The notes beneath the pieces are model-generated. The model did not search any database and was not told the DNA's origin. It saw only the letters and a list, made by a program, of their open reading frames with translations. A program made the translations under genes and the position numbers. A stretch of 64,000 nucleotides of DNA from Ricordea florida (lineage: Eukaryota; Cnidaria; Anthozoa; Corallimorpharia; Ricordeidae), in contig OX453278.1 of the NCBI GenBank assembly GCA_949710005.1, positions 5,368,097-5,432,096 of the forward strand. Direction: 5' to 3'. Each line of letters begins with the position of its first letter. Positions within the stretch are counted from its first letter, which is position 1. Below are positions 28,180 to 40,600 of this stretch, in pieces.

Positions 28180-28517
28180 GATAGTTACGCTTTCAATCCA
28201 TACTAATTAGGGTATTGTGCGACTTGTGCTTCTCATTTTTCAGCCTTCCGAAATTTGCCCAAAAAATCGTCCATTTTTGAAAATTTTCCTATGGTCCCCC
28301 CTTTGCTATTTTGCCAAAAATGGGCATTTTATACACTATTAAAAAACTTGTGCGACTTGTACTTCTCATTTTTCAGCCTTAAGAAATTTGCCCAATTTTT
28401 CCTATTTTCTTTTTGCTATTTTGCCAAAAATGGCCATTTTAGACACTCTTGAAAAACTTGCCATTTTTCTTCTAATACATCTTTTTTCATGCGGTTTTTT
28501 GCATTGTAACAATCTAT
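28180..28517 (+). repeat. Composite monomer, 338 bp (type c2, single-copy joint)
   Basis: Exactly 20 bp shorter than the other nine composites. The join reads CACTATTAAAAAACTTGTGCGACTTG, so the 20-bp CTTGTGCGACTATTAAAAAA piece is not duplicated. The right part matches the unit at 25771 (CCTTAAGAAATTTG). This may be the simple ancestral fusion, or a later loss of one 20-bp copy by slippage; the sequence alone does not decide. Confidence 0.9.
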
Positions 28518-29888
28518 GATAGTTACGCTTTCAATCCATACTAATTAGGGTATTGTGAGACTTGTACTTCTCATTTTTAAGCCATCTAAAAGTTGCTAAA
28601 AAAATCGTCCATTTTTGAAAATTTTCCTACGGTCCCTCCTTTCCTATTTTGCCAAAAATGGCCATTTTAGAAACTCTTGAAAAACTTGCCATTTCTCTTC
28701 TAATACATCTTTTTTCATGCGCCTTTTTGCATTGTAACAATCTATGATAGTTACGCGTTCAATCCGTACTAATTAGGGTATTGTGAGACTTGTACTTCTC
28801 ATTTTTAAGCCATCTAAAATTTGCTAAAAAAATCGTCCATTTTTGAAAATTTTCCTACGGTCCCTCCTTTCCTATTTTGCCAAAAATGGCCATTTTAGAC
28901 ACTCTTGAAAAACTTGCCATTTCTCTTCTAATACGTCTTTTTTCATGCGGCTTTTTGCATTTTAACAATCTATGATAGTTACGCTTTTAATCCATACTAA
29001 TTAGGGTATTGTGCGACTTGTACTTCTCATTTTTCAGCAATCCGAAATTTGCCCAAAAAATCGTCCATTTTTGAAAATTCTCCTATGGTCCCTCCTTTGC
29101 TATTTTGCCAAAAATGGCCGTCTTAGACACTATTAAAAAACTTGGCATTTCTATTCTAATACGTCTTTTTTCATGCGGTTTTTTGCATTGTAACAATGTA
29201 TGATAGTTACGCTTTCAATCCATACTAATTAGGGTATTGTGCGACTTGTACTTCTCATTTTTCAGCCTTTTAAACTTTCCTCAAAAAATCGTCCATTTTT
29301 GAAATTTTTTTTTATGGTCCCCCCTTTGCTATTTTGCCAAAAATGGCCATTTTAGACACTATTAAAAAACTTGCCATTTCTCTTCTAATACGTCTTTTTT
29401 CATGCGCTTTTTTGCATTGTAATAATCTATGATAGTTACGCTTTTAATCCATACTAATTAGGGTATTGTGCGACTTGTACTTCTCATTTTTCAGCCCTTC
29501 GAAATTTGCCCAAAAAATCGTCCATTTTTGAAAATTATCCTCATATGCCCCCCTTTGCTATTTTGCCAAAAATTGCTTTTTTAGACACTATTGTAAAACT
29601 TGCCATTTCTCTTCTAATACGTCTTTTCTTCATGCGGTTTTTTGCATTGTAAAAATCTATGATAGTTACGCTTTTAAGCCATACTAATTAGTGTATTTTT
29701 CGACTTGTACTTCTCATTTTTAAGCCTTCTGAAATTTGCTAAAAAAATCGTCCATTTTTGAAAATTTACCTATGGTCCCCCCTTTTCTATTTTGCGAAAA
29801 ATGGCCATTTTAGACACTCCTGAAAAACTTCGCATTTCTCTTCTAATACGTCTTTTTTTATGCGGTTTTTTGCATTGTAACAATGTAT
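28518..29888 (+). repeat. Six-monomer block, copy 2 (partner at 21890-23262)
   Basis: Same monomer order and rare variants as copy 1, including ATTATCCTCATATGCCCCCC and GTGTATTTTTCGAC, at a constant offset of about 6,626-6,628 bp. Both copies directly follow a c2 composite, so composite plus block moved or was duplicated together. This is the right edge of domain A; beyond it no domain A class recurs in order. Confidence 0.88.
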
Positions 29889-32314
29889 GATAGTTACGCT
29901 TTCAATCCATACTAATTAAAGTATTGTGCGACTCGTACTTCTCATTTTTCAGCCATCCGAAATTTGCAAAAAAAATCGTAAATTTTTGAAAATTTTCCTA
30001 TGGTCCCCCCTTTGCTATTTTGCCAAAAATGGCCGTTTTAGACACTATTAAAAAACTTGCCATTTCTCTTCTAATACGTCTTTTTTAATGCGGTTTTTTG
30101 CATTGTAACAATCTATGATAGCTACGCTTTCCATCCATACTAATTAGGGTATTGTGCGACTTCTACTTCTAATTGTTCAGCCTTCCGAAATTGGCACAAA
30201 AAATTGTCCATTTTTGAAAATTTTCGTATCGTCCCCCCTTTGCTATTTTGCCAAAAATGGCCATTTTAGACACTCTTAAAAAATTGCCATTTCTCTTCCT
30301 TTACGTCTTTTTTTTATGCCGTTTTTTGCATTGTAACAATCTATGATAGTTAGGCTTTTAATCCATACTAATTAGGGTATTGTGCGACTTGTACTTCTCA
30401 TTTTTAGGCCTTCAAAAATTTGCCCAAAAAATCGTCCATTTTTGAAAATTTTCCTATGGTCCCCCCTTTGCTATTTTGCCAAAAATGGCCATCTTAGACA
30501 CTATTAAAAAACTTGCCATTTCACTTCTAATACGTCTTTTTTCATGCGGTTTTTTGCATTGTAACAATCTATGATAGTTACGCTTTCAATCTATACATAT
30601 TAGGGAATGGTGCGACTTGTACTTCTCATTTTTTAGCCTTCCGAAGGTTGCCCAAAAAATCGTCCTTTTTTGAACATTTTCCTATGGTCCCCCCTTTGCT
30701 ATTTTGGGGAAAATGGCCTTCTTAGACACTGTTAAAAAACTTCCCGTTTCTCTTCTAATACGTCTTTTTTTCATGCGGTTTTTTGCATTTTTACAATCTA
30801 TGATAGTTACGCTTTCAATCCATACTAATTAGGGTATTGTGCGAGTTGTACTTCTCATTTTTTAGCCTTCCGAAATTTGCCAAAAAAATCGTCCATTTTT
30901 GAAAATTTTCCTATGGTCCCGCCTTTGCTATTTTGCCAAAAATGGCCATTTCAGACACTATTAAAAAACTTGCCATTTCTCTTCTAATACGCCTTTTTTC
31001 ATGCGCTCTTTTGCATTGTAACAATCTATGATAGTTACGCTTGCAATTTATGCTAATCAGGGTATTGTGCGACTTGTACTTCTTATTTATCAGCCATCCA
31101 AAATTTGCTAAAAAAATCGTCCATTTTTGAAAATTTTTCTATGGTCCCCCCTTTGCTATTTTGCCAAAAATGGCCATTTTAGACACTATTGAAAAACTTG
31201 CCATTTCTCTTCAAATACGGGTTTTTTATGCGGTTTTCTGCGTTTAAACAATGTATGATAGTTACGCTTTCATTCCATACTAATTAGGGTATTGTGCGAC
31301 TTGTACTTCTCATTTTTGAGCCTTCCTAAATTTGCCCAAAAAATCGTCCATTTTTGAACATTTTCCTATGGTCCCCCCTTTGCTATTTTGCGGAAAATGG
31401 CCATTTTAGACACTATTAAAAAACTTCCCATTTCTCTTCTAATACGTCTTTTTTTCATGCGGTTTTTTGCATTTTTACAATCTATGATAGTTACGCTTTC
31501 AATCCATACTAATTAGGGTATTGTGCGACTTTTACTTCTCATTTTTTAGCCTTCCGAAATTTGCCAAAGAAATCGTCCATTTTTGAAAATTTTCCTATGG
31601 TCCCCTCTTTGCTATTTTGCAAAAAATGGCCATTTTAGACACTCTTGAAAAACTTGGCATTTCTCTTCTAATACGTCTTTTTTCATGCGGTTTTTTTGCA
31701 TTGTAACAATCTATGATAGTTACGCCTTCAATCCATACTAATTAGGGTATTGTGCGACTTGTACTTCTCATTTTTCAGCCTTTCGGAATTTGCTTAAAAA
31801 ATCGTCCATTTTTGAAAATTTTCCTAAGGTCCCCCCTTTGCTATTTTGCCAAAAATGGCCATCTTAGACACTATTAAAAAACTTGCCATTACTCGTCTAA
31901 TACGTCTTTTTTCATGCGGTTTTTTGCATTGTAACAATCTATGATAGTTAGGCTTTTAATGCATACTAATTAGGGTATTGTGCGACTTGTACTTCTCATT
32001 TTTCAGCCTTCCGAAATTTGCCCAAAAAGTCGTCCATTTTTTAAAATTTTCCTATGGTCCCCCCTTTGCTATTTTGCCAAAAATGGCCATTTTAGACACT
32101 CTTGAAAAACTTGCCATTTCTCTTCTAATACGTCTTTTTTCATAAGGCTTTTTGCATTGTAACAATCTATGATAGTTACGCTTTCAATTCATACTAATAA
32201 GGGTATTGTGCGACTTGTACTTCTCTTTTTTGAGCCTTCCGAAATTTGCCCAAAAAATCGTCGAGTTTTTAAAATTTTCCTATGGTCCCCCCTTTGCTAT
32301 TTTGCCAAAAATGG

Positions 32315-33060
32315 CCATTTTAGACACTATTGAAAAACTTGCCATTTCTCTTCAAATACGAGTTTTTTTATGCGGTTTTTTGCGTTGTAACAATGTATGA
32401 CAGTTACGCTTTCAATCCATACTATTTAGGGTATTGTGCGACCCTTACTTCTCATTTTTCAGCCTTTCGAATTTGGGTTAAAAAATAGTCCATTTTTGAA
32501 CATTTTCCTATGGTCCCCCCTTTGCTATTTTGCCAAAAATGGCCATTTTGGACACTATTGAAAAACTTGCCATTTCTCTTCTAATAGGTCTTTTTTCATG
32601 CGGTTTTTTTGCATTGTAACAATCTATGATAGTTACGCTTTTAATCTATACTTATTAGGGTATTGTGCGACTTGTACTTCTCATTTTTCAGCCATCCGAA
32701 ATTTGCCCAAAAAATTATCCATTTTTGAAACTTTTTGCTATGGTCCCCCCTTTGCTATTTTGCCAAAAATGGCCATCTTAGACACTATTAAAAAGCTTCG
32801 AATTTCTCTTCTAATACGTTTTTTTTCGTCGGGTTTTTTGCATTGTAACAATCTATGATAGTTACGCTTTCAATCCATACTAATTAGGGTATTGTGCGAC
32901 TTGTACTTCTCATTTTTCAGCCTTCGAAAATTTGCTCAAAAAATCGTCCATTTTTGAAAATTTTCCTATGGTCCCCCCTTTGCTATTTTGCCAAAAATGG
33001 CCATTTTAGACATTATTGAAAAACTTGCCATTTCTCTTCTAATACGTCTTTTTTCATGCG
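32315..33060 (+). repeat. Three-monomer block, copy 1
   Basis: Marked by TCAAATACGAGTTTTTTTATG, CGAATTTGGGTTAAAAAATAG, TTAGGGTATTGTGCGACCC and ATTAGGTC-like AATAGGTC endings, followed by a monomer with TTTTTCGTCGGGTTTT. The copy starting 1,373 bp downstream (six monomers later) carries the same marks. Edges are approximate. Confidence 0.85.
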
Positions 33061-33687
33061 GTTTTTTTGCATTGTAACAATCTATGATAGTTACGCTTTC
33101 AATCCATACTAATTAGTGTATTGTGCGACTTGTACTTCTTATTTTTCAACCCACCGAAATTTTCCCAAAAAATCGTCCATTTTTGAAAATTTTCCTATGG
33201 TTCTCCCTTTTCTATTTTGCCAAAAATGGCCATTTTAGACACTCTTGAAAAACTTGGTATTTCTCTTCTAATACGTCTTTTTTCATGCGGTGTTTTGCAT
33301 TGTAACAATCTATGATAGTTGCACTTTCAATCCATACTAATTAGGGTATTGTGCGACTTGTACTTCTCATTTTTCAGCCATCCGAAATTTGCCAAAAAAA
33401 TCGTCCATTTTTGAAAATTTTCCTATGGTCCCCCCTTTGCTATTTTGCCAAAAATGGCCGTTTTAGACACTATTAAAAAACTTGAAATTTTTTCTTCTAA
33501 TACGTCTTTTTTTATGCGGTTTTTTGCATTATAACAATCTATGATAGTTAAACTTTCAATCTATACTTATTAGGGTATTGTGCGACTTGTACTTCTTATT
33601 TATCAGCCATCCAAAATTTGCTAAAAAAATCGTCCATTTTTGAAAATTTTTCTATGCTATTTTCCTTTGCTATTTTGCCAAAAATGT

Positions 33688-34430
33688 CCATTTTAGACAC
33701 TATTGAAAAACTTGCCATTTCTCTTCAAATACGAGTTTTTTTATGCGGTTTTTTGCGTTGTAACAATGTATGACAGTTACGCTTTCAATCCATACTATTT
33801 AGGGTATTGTGCGACCCTTACTTCTCATTTTTCAGCCTTTCGAATTTGGGTTAAAAAATAGTCCATTTTTGAACATTTTCCTATGGTCCCCCCTTTGCTA
33901 TTTTGCCAAAAATGGCCATTTTGGACACTATTGAAAAACTTGCCATTTCTCTTCTAATAGGTCTTTTTTCATGCGGTTTTTTTGCATTGTAACAATCTAT
34001 GATAGTTACGCTTTTAATCTATACTTATTAGGGTATTGTGCGACTTGTACTTCTCATTTTTCAGCCATCCGAAATTTGCCCAAAAAATTATCCATTTTTG
34101 AAAATTTTTGCTATGGTCCCCCCTTTGCTATTTTGCCAAAAATGGCCATCTTAGACACTATTAAAAAGCTTCGAATTTCTCTTCTAATACGTTTTTTTTC
34201 GTCGGGTTTTTTGCATTGTAACAATCTATGATAGTTACGCTTTCAATCCATACTAATTAGGGTATTGTGCGACTTGTACTTCTCATTTTTCAGCCTTCGA
34301 AAATTTGCTCAAAAAATCGTCCATTTTTGAAAATTTTCCTATGGTCCCCCCTTTGCTATTTTGCCAAAAATGGCCATTTTAGACATTATTGAAAAACTTG
34401 CCATTTCTCTTCTAATACGTCTTTTTTCAT
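33688..34430 (+). repeat. Three-monomer block, copy 2
   Basis: Offset of 1,373 bp from copy 1 at anchors 32399/33772, 32628/34001 and 32857/34230. Its upstream neighbour (33543) has a local oddity, TTTCTATGCTATTTTCC, where the usual unit has CCTATGGTCCCCCC. The flanking monomers differ between copies, so the block was duplicated as a segment. Confidence 0.85.
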
Positions 34431-36959
34431 GCCGTTTTTTGCATTGTAACAATCTATGATAGTTACGCTTTCAATCCATACAAATTAAAGTATTGTGCGA
34501 CTTGTACTTCTCATTTTTTAGCCTTCCGAAATTTGCCCAAAAAATCGTCCATTTTTGAAAATTTTCCTATGGTCCCCTCTTTGCTATTTTGCCAAAAATG
34601 GCCATTTTAGACACTATTGAAAAACTTGCAATTTCTCTTCTAATACGCCTTTCTTCATGCGGTTTTTTGCATTGTAACAATCTATGATAGTTACGCTTTC
34701 AAGTTCTACTAAATAGGGTATTGTGCGACTTTTAATCTCATTTTTCAGCCTTCCGAAATTTGCTTAAAAAATCGTCCATTTTTGAAAATATTCCTATGGT
34801 CCCTTTTTTGCTATTTTGCCAAAAATGGCCATTTTAGAGACTAATAAAAAACTTGGCATTTCTCTTCTAATACGTCTTTTTTCATGCGGTTGTTTGCATT
34901 GTAACAATGTATGATAGTTACGCTTTCAATCCATACTAATTAGGGTATTGTGCGACTTGTACTTCTCATTTTTCAGCCAACCGAAGTTTGCCCAAAAAAT
35001 CGTCCATTTTTTAAAATTTTCCTATGGTCCCCCCTTTCCTATTTTGCCAAAAAGGGCAATTTTAGACACTATTGAAACACTTGCCATTTCTCTTCTAATA
35101 GGTCTTTTTTCATGCGGTTTTTTGCATTTTAACAATCTATGATAGCTACGCTTTCAATTTACACTAATTAGGGTATTGTGCGACTTGTACTTCTTATTTT
35201 TCAGCCTTCCAAAATTTGCTCAAAAAATCGTCTATTTTTGAAAATTTTCCTCTGGTCCCCACTTTGCTATTTTGCCAAAAATGGCCATTTTAGACAGTAT
35301 TGAAAAACTTGCCATTTCTCTTCTAATACGTCTTTTTTCACGCGGTTTTTTGCATTGTAACAATTTGTGATAGTAAAGCTTTCAATCAATACAAATTAGT
35401 GTATTGTGCGACTTGTGCTTCTAATTTTTCAGCCATCCAAAGTTTGCCCAAAAAATCGTCCATTTTTGAAAATTTTCCTATTGTCCCCCCTTTGCTATTT
35501 TGCCAAAAATGGCCATTTTAGACACTATTGAAAAACTTGCCATTTCTCTTCTAATACGTCTTTTTTCATGCGGTTTTTTGCATTGTAAGAATCTATGATA
35601 GCTACGCTTTCAATCCATGCTAATTAGGGTATTGTGCGACTTGTACTTCTCATTTTCCAGCCTTCCAAAATTTGCTCAAAAAATCGTCCATTTTTGAAAA
35701 TTTTCCTATGGTCCCCCCTTTGCTCTTTTGCCAAAAATGGCCATTTTAGACACTATTAAAAAACTTGCCATTTCTCTTTTAATACGTCTTTTTTCATGCG
35801 GTTTTTTGAATTGTAACAATCTATGATAGTTACGCTTTCAATCCATACTAATTAGGGTATTGTGCGACTTGTACTTCTCATTTTTTAGCCTTGCGAAATT
35901 TGCCCAAAAAATCGTCCATTTTTTAAAATTTTCCTATGGTCCCCCCTTTGCTCTTTTGCCAAAAATGGCCATTTTAGACACTATTAAAAAACTTGCCATT
36001 TCTCTTTTAATACGTCTTTTTTCATGCGGTTTTTTGAATTGTAACAATCTATGATAGTTACGCTTTCAATCCATACTAATTAGGGTATTGTGCGACTTGT
36101 ACTTCTCATTTTTCAGCCTTCCGAAATTTGCCCAAAAAATCGTTTATTTTTGAAACTTTTCCTATGGTCCCCCCTTTTCTATTTTGCTAAAAATGGCCAT
36201 TTTAGACACTATTGAAAAACTTGCCATTTCTTTTTTAATACGTCTTTTTTCATGCGGTTATTTTGCATTGTAACAATCTATTATAGTTACGCTTTCAATC
36301 CACACTAATTAGGGTATTGTGCGACTTGTACTTCTCATTTTTCAGCCTTCCGAAATTTGCCCAAAAAATCGTCTATTTTTGAAAATTTTCCTAAGGTCCC
36401 CCCTTTGCTATTTTGCCAGAAATGGCCATTTTAGACACTATTAAAAAACTTGCCATTTCTCTTCTAATACGTCTTTTTTCGAGCCGTCTTTTGCATTGTA
36501 ACAATCTATGATAGTTACGCTTTCAATCCACACTAATTAGGGTATTGTGCGACTTGTACTTCTCATTTTTCAGCCATCCAAAATTTGCCCAAAAAATTGT
36601 CCATTTTTGAAAATTTTTCTATGGTCCCCTTTTTGCTATTTTGCCAAAAATGTCCAATTTAGACACTATTGACAAAGTTGCCATTTCTCTTCTAATACGT
36701 CTTTTTTCATGCGGTTTTTTGCATTGTAACATTCTATGATAGTTACGCTTTTAATTTATGCTAATCAGGGTATTGTGCGACTTGTACTTCTTATTTATCA
36801 GCCATCCAAAATTTGCCCAAAAAATCGTCCATTTTTTAAAAATTTCCTATGGTCCCCCTTTTGCTCTTTTGCCAAAAATGGCCATTTTAGACACTATTAA
36901 AAAACTTGCCATTTCTCTTTTAATACGTCTTTTTTCATGCGGTTTTTTGAATTGTAGCA

Positions 36960-37630
36960 ATCTATGATAGTTACGCTTTCAATCCATACTATTTAGGGTA
37001 TTGTGCGACTTGTACTTCTCATTTTTCAGCCTTTCGAATTTGGGTTAAAAAATAGTCCATTTTTGAACATTTTCCTATGGTCCCCCCTTTGCTATTTTGC
37101 CAAAAATGGCCATTTTGGACACTATTAAAAAACTTGCCATTTCTCTTCTAATAGGTCTTTTTTCATGCGGTTTTTTTGCATTGTAACAATCTATGATAGT
37201 TACGCTTTCAATCTATACTTATTAGGGTATTGTGCGACTTGTACTTCTCATTTTTCAGCCATCCGAAATTTGCCCAAAAAATTGTCCATTTTTGAAAATT
37301 TTTGCTATGGTCCCCCCTTTGCTATTTTGCCAAAAATGGCCATCTTAGACACTATTAAAAAGCTTCGAATTTCTCTTCTAATACGTTTTTTTTCGTCGGG
37401 TTTTTTGCATTGTAACAATCTATGATAGTTACGCTTTCAATCCATACTAATTAGGGTATTGTGCGACTTGTACTTCTCATTTTTCAGCCTTCGAAAATTT
37501 GCTCAAGAAATCGTCCATTTTTTAAAAATTTTCCTATGGTCCCCCCTTTGCTATTTTGCCAAAAATGGCCATTTTAGACATTATTAAAAAACTTGCCATT
37601 TCTCTTCTAATACGTCTTTTTTCATGCCGT
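36960..37630 (+). repeat. Three-monomer block, copy 3
   Basis: Third copy at 3,194 bp (14 monomers) from copy 2, with CGAATTTGGGTTAAAAAATAG and TTTTTCGTCGGGTTTT in the same relative places. It differs by GCGACTTGTAC in place of GCGACCCTTAC, and lacks the TCAAATACGAG start. The copy is therefore partial or has been converted at its left end. Confidence 0.83.
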
Positions 37631-37652
37631 TTTTTGCATTGTAACAATCTAT

Positions 37653-40600
37653 GATAGTTACGCTTTCAATCCATACTAATTAGGCTATTGTGCAACTTGT
37701 ACTTCTCATTTTTTTGCGTTCCAAAATTTTTTCAAAAAATCGTTCATTTTTGAAAATTTTCCTATGGTCCCCCTTTGCTATTTTGCCAAAAATGGCCATT
37801 TTAGACACTATTGAAAAACTTGCCATTTCTCTTCTAATACGTCTTTTTTCATACGGTTTTTTGAATTGTAACAATCTATGATAGTTACGCTTTCAATCCA
37901 CACTAATTAGGGTATTGTGCGACTTGCACTTCTCATTTTTCAGCCGTCCGAATGTTGCCCAAAAAATCGTCCATTTTTGAAATTTTTTCTATGGTCCCCC
38001 CTTTGCTATTTTGCCAAAAATGGCCATTTTAGAAACTATTGAAAAACTTGCCATTTCTCTTCTAATACGTCTTTTTTTGTGCGGTTTTTTGCACTGTAAC
38101 AATCTATGATAGCTACGCTTTCAATCCACACTAATTAGGGTATTGTGCGACTTGTACTTCTCATTTTTCAGCCTTCCGAAATTTGCCAAAAAAATCGTTT
38201 ATTTTTGAAACTTTTCCTATGGTCCCCCCTTTTCTATTTTGCCAAAAATGGCCATTTTAGACAGTATTGAAAAACTTGCCATTTCTCTTCTAATACGTCT
38301 TTTTTCATGCGGTTTTTTTGTATCGTAACAATCTATGATAGTTACGCTTTCAATCCATACTAATTAGGCTATTGTGCAACTTGTACTTCTCATTTTTTTG
38401 CGTTCCAAAATTTTTTCAAAAAATCGGCCATTTTTTAAAATTTTCCTATGGTCCCCCCTTTGCTATTTTGCCAAAAATGGCCATTTTAGACACTATTGAA
38501 AAACTTGCCATTTCTCTTCTAATACGTCTTTTTTCATACGGTTTTTTGAATTGTAACAATCTATGATAGTTACGCTTTCAATCCGTACTAATTAGGGTAT
38601 TGTGCGACTTGTACTTCTCATTTTTCAGCCTTCCGAAGTTTGCCCAAAAAATCGTCCATTTTTTTAAAATTTTCCTAAGGTCCCCCCTTTGCTATTTTGC
38701 CAAAAATGGCCATTTTAGACACTATTGAAAAACTTGCCATTTCTCTTCTAATACGTCTTTTTTCATGCGGTTATTTTGCATTGTAACAATCTATTATAGT
38801 TACGCTTTCAATCCACACTAATTAGGGTATTGTGCGACTTGTACTTCTCATTTTTCAGCCTTCCGAAATTTGCCCAAAAAATCGTCCATTTTTGAAAATT
38901 TTCCTAAGGTCCCCCCTTTGCTATTTTACCAAAAATGGCCATTTTAGACACTATTAAAAAACTTGCCATTTCTCTTCTAATACGTCTTTTTTCGAGCGGT
39001 CTTTTGCCTTGTAACAATCTATGATAGTTACGCTTTCAGTGCACACTAATTAAGGTATTGTGCGACTTGTACTTCTCATTTTTCAGCCATCCGAAATTTG
39101 CTAAAAAAATCGTTTATTTTTGAAAATTTTCCTATGGTCCCCCTTTTGCTATTTTGCCAAAAATAACCATCTTAGGCACTATTGAAAAACTTGCCATTTC
39201 TTTTCTAATACGTCTTTTTTCACGCGGTTTTTTGCATTGTAACAATCTGTGATAGTTAAGCTTTCAATCCATACTAATTAGTGTATTGTGCGACTTGTGC
39301 TTCTCATTTTTCAGCCATCCAAAATTTGCCCAAAAAATCGTCCATTTTTGAAAATTTTCCTATGGTCCCCTCCTGGCTATTTTGCCAAAAATGGCCATTT
39401 TAGACACTATTGAAAAACTTGCCATTTCTCTTCTAATACGTCTTTTTTTATGCGGTTTTTTGCATTGAAAAAATCTATGATAGCTACGCTTTCAATCCAT
39501 GCTAATTAGGGTATTGTGCGACTTGTACTTCTCATTTTCCAGCCTTCCAAAATTTGCTCAAAAAATCGTCCATTTTTGAAAATTTTCCTATGGTCCCCCC
39601 TTTGCTCTTTTGCCAAAAATGGCCATTTTAGACACTATTAAAAAACTTGCCATTTCTCTTTTAATACGTCTTTTTTCATGCGGTTTTTTGAATTGTAACA
39701 ATCTATGATAGTTACGCTTTCAATCCATACTAATTAGGGTATTGTGCGACTTGTACTTCTCATTTTTCAGCCTTCCGAAGTTTGCCCAAAAAATCGTCCA
39801 TTTTTGAAAATTTTCCTAAGGTTCTCCCTTTGCTATTTTGCCAAAAATGGCCATTTTAGACACTATTGAAAAACTTGCCATTTCTTTTCTAATACGTCTT
39901 TTTTCATGCGGTTATTTTGCATTGTAACAATCTATGATAGTTACGCTTTCAATCCACACTAATTAGGGTATTGTGCGACTTGTACTTCTCATTTTTCAGC
40001 CGTCCGAAATTTGCACAAAAAATCGTCCATTTTTGAAATTTTTTCTATGGTCCCCCCTTTGCTATTTTGCCAAAAATGGCCATTTTAGACACTATTGAAA
40101 AACTTGCAATTTCTCTTCTAATACGTCTTTTTTGTGCGGTTTTTTGCACTGTAACAATCTATGATAGCTACGCTTTCAGTCCACACTAATTAGGGTATTG
40201 TGCGACTTGTACTTCTCATTTTTCAGCCTTCCGAAATTTGCCAAAAAAATCCTTTATTTTTGAAACTTTTCCTATGGTCCCCCCTTTTCTATTTTGCCAA
40301 AAATGGCCATTTTAGACAGTATTGAAAAACTTGCAATTTCTCTTCTAATACGTCTTTTTTCATGCGGTTTTTTTGTATCGTAACAATCTATGATAGTTAC
40401 GCTTTCAATCCATACTAATTAGGCTATTGTGCAACTTGTACTTCTCATTTTTTTGCGTTCCAAAATTTTTTCAAAAAATCGTCTATTTTTTAAAATTTTC
40501 CTATGGTCCCCCCTTTGCTATTTTGCCAAAAATGGCCATTTTAGACACTATTGAAAAACTTGCCATTTCTCTTCTAATACGTCTTTTTTCATGCGGTTTT

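Larger units (their letters stand above)
20393..28517 (+). repeat. Three copies of a b-c-d-h-e-f monomer series
   Basis: The series begins at 20393, 24403 and 26811. Offsets are steady: about 4,010-4,011 bp between the first and second, and 2,409 bp between the second and third. The h class is marked by GGTCCCGCTTTT and CACTATTAAGAAAC. Each copy ends at or next to a c2 composite (21532, 25771, 28180). In the first copy the f monomer itself has become the left half of the composite. Confidence 0.85.
1..29889 (+). repeat. Domain A: satellite block with higher-order repeats and composite monomers
   Basis: Monomers fall into recurring classes that follow each other in a fixed order. The order after a composite unit is: a (TTCAGAA with TTCATCAATTT), b (CATCCGAAATTTGCTAAAAAATTCG, then GGTCGCC), c (GAATTGTGTTTCTCATTATTC), d (CTTCTTATTTTTTAGCC), e (CTTCTACTTCTCATTTGTCAG), f (CTTCTTATTTTTCAGCC) and g (GCGGCTTGTGCTTCTC, only 226 bp). 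The full order is clearest at 12848-14798 and 17303-19254. The 226-bp monomers, which lack two bases near CTATGGACCCC, are confined to this domain. All ten 358- or 338-bp composites are here too. The strong similarity of distant copies suggests recent homogenisation. Confidence 0.9.
29889..37652 (+). repeat. Domain B: divergent, mostly monomeric satellite
   Basis: Neighbouring monomers differ from each other by scattered substitutions and by 1-2 base changes in homopolymer runs (227-229 bp). Most show no ordered higher-order period, unlike the flanking domains. Examples of scattered changes are GCATTTTTACAATC (about 30785), GTTTTTTATGCGG (about 31221) and TTTTGGGGAAAATGG (about 30703). The only clear block repeat is the three-monomer segment annotated separately. 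Loss of homogenisation, as in older array flanks, is the likeliest reading. Confidence 0.8.

Noticed and set aside
32598-34231. 86-codon ORFs at 32598, 33971 and 37165 with ATG starts
   Set aside because: They sit in the three copies of one duplicated satellite block, where a one-base insertion in a T run shifts the upstream ATG into the open frame. No domain or codon pattern supports a gene.
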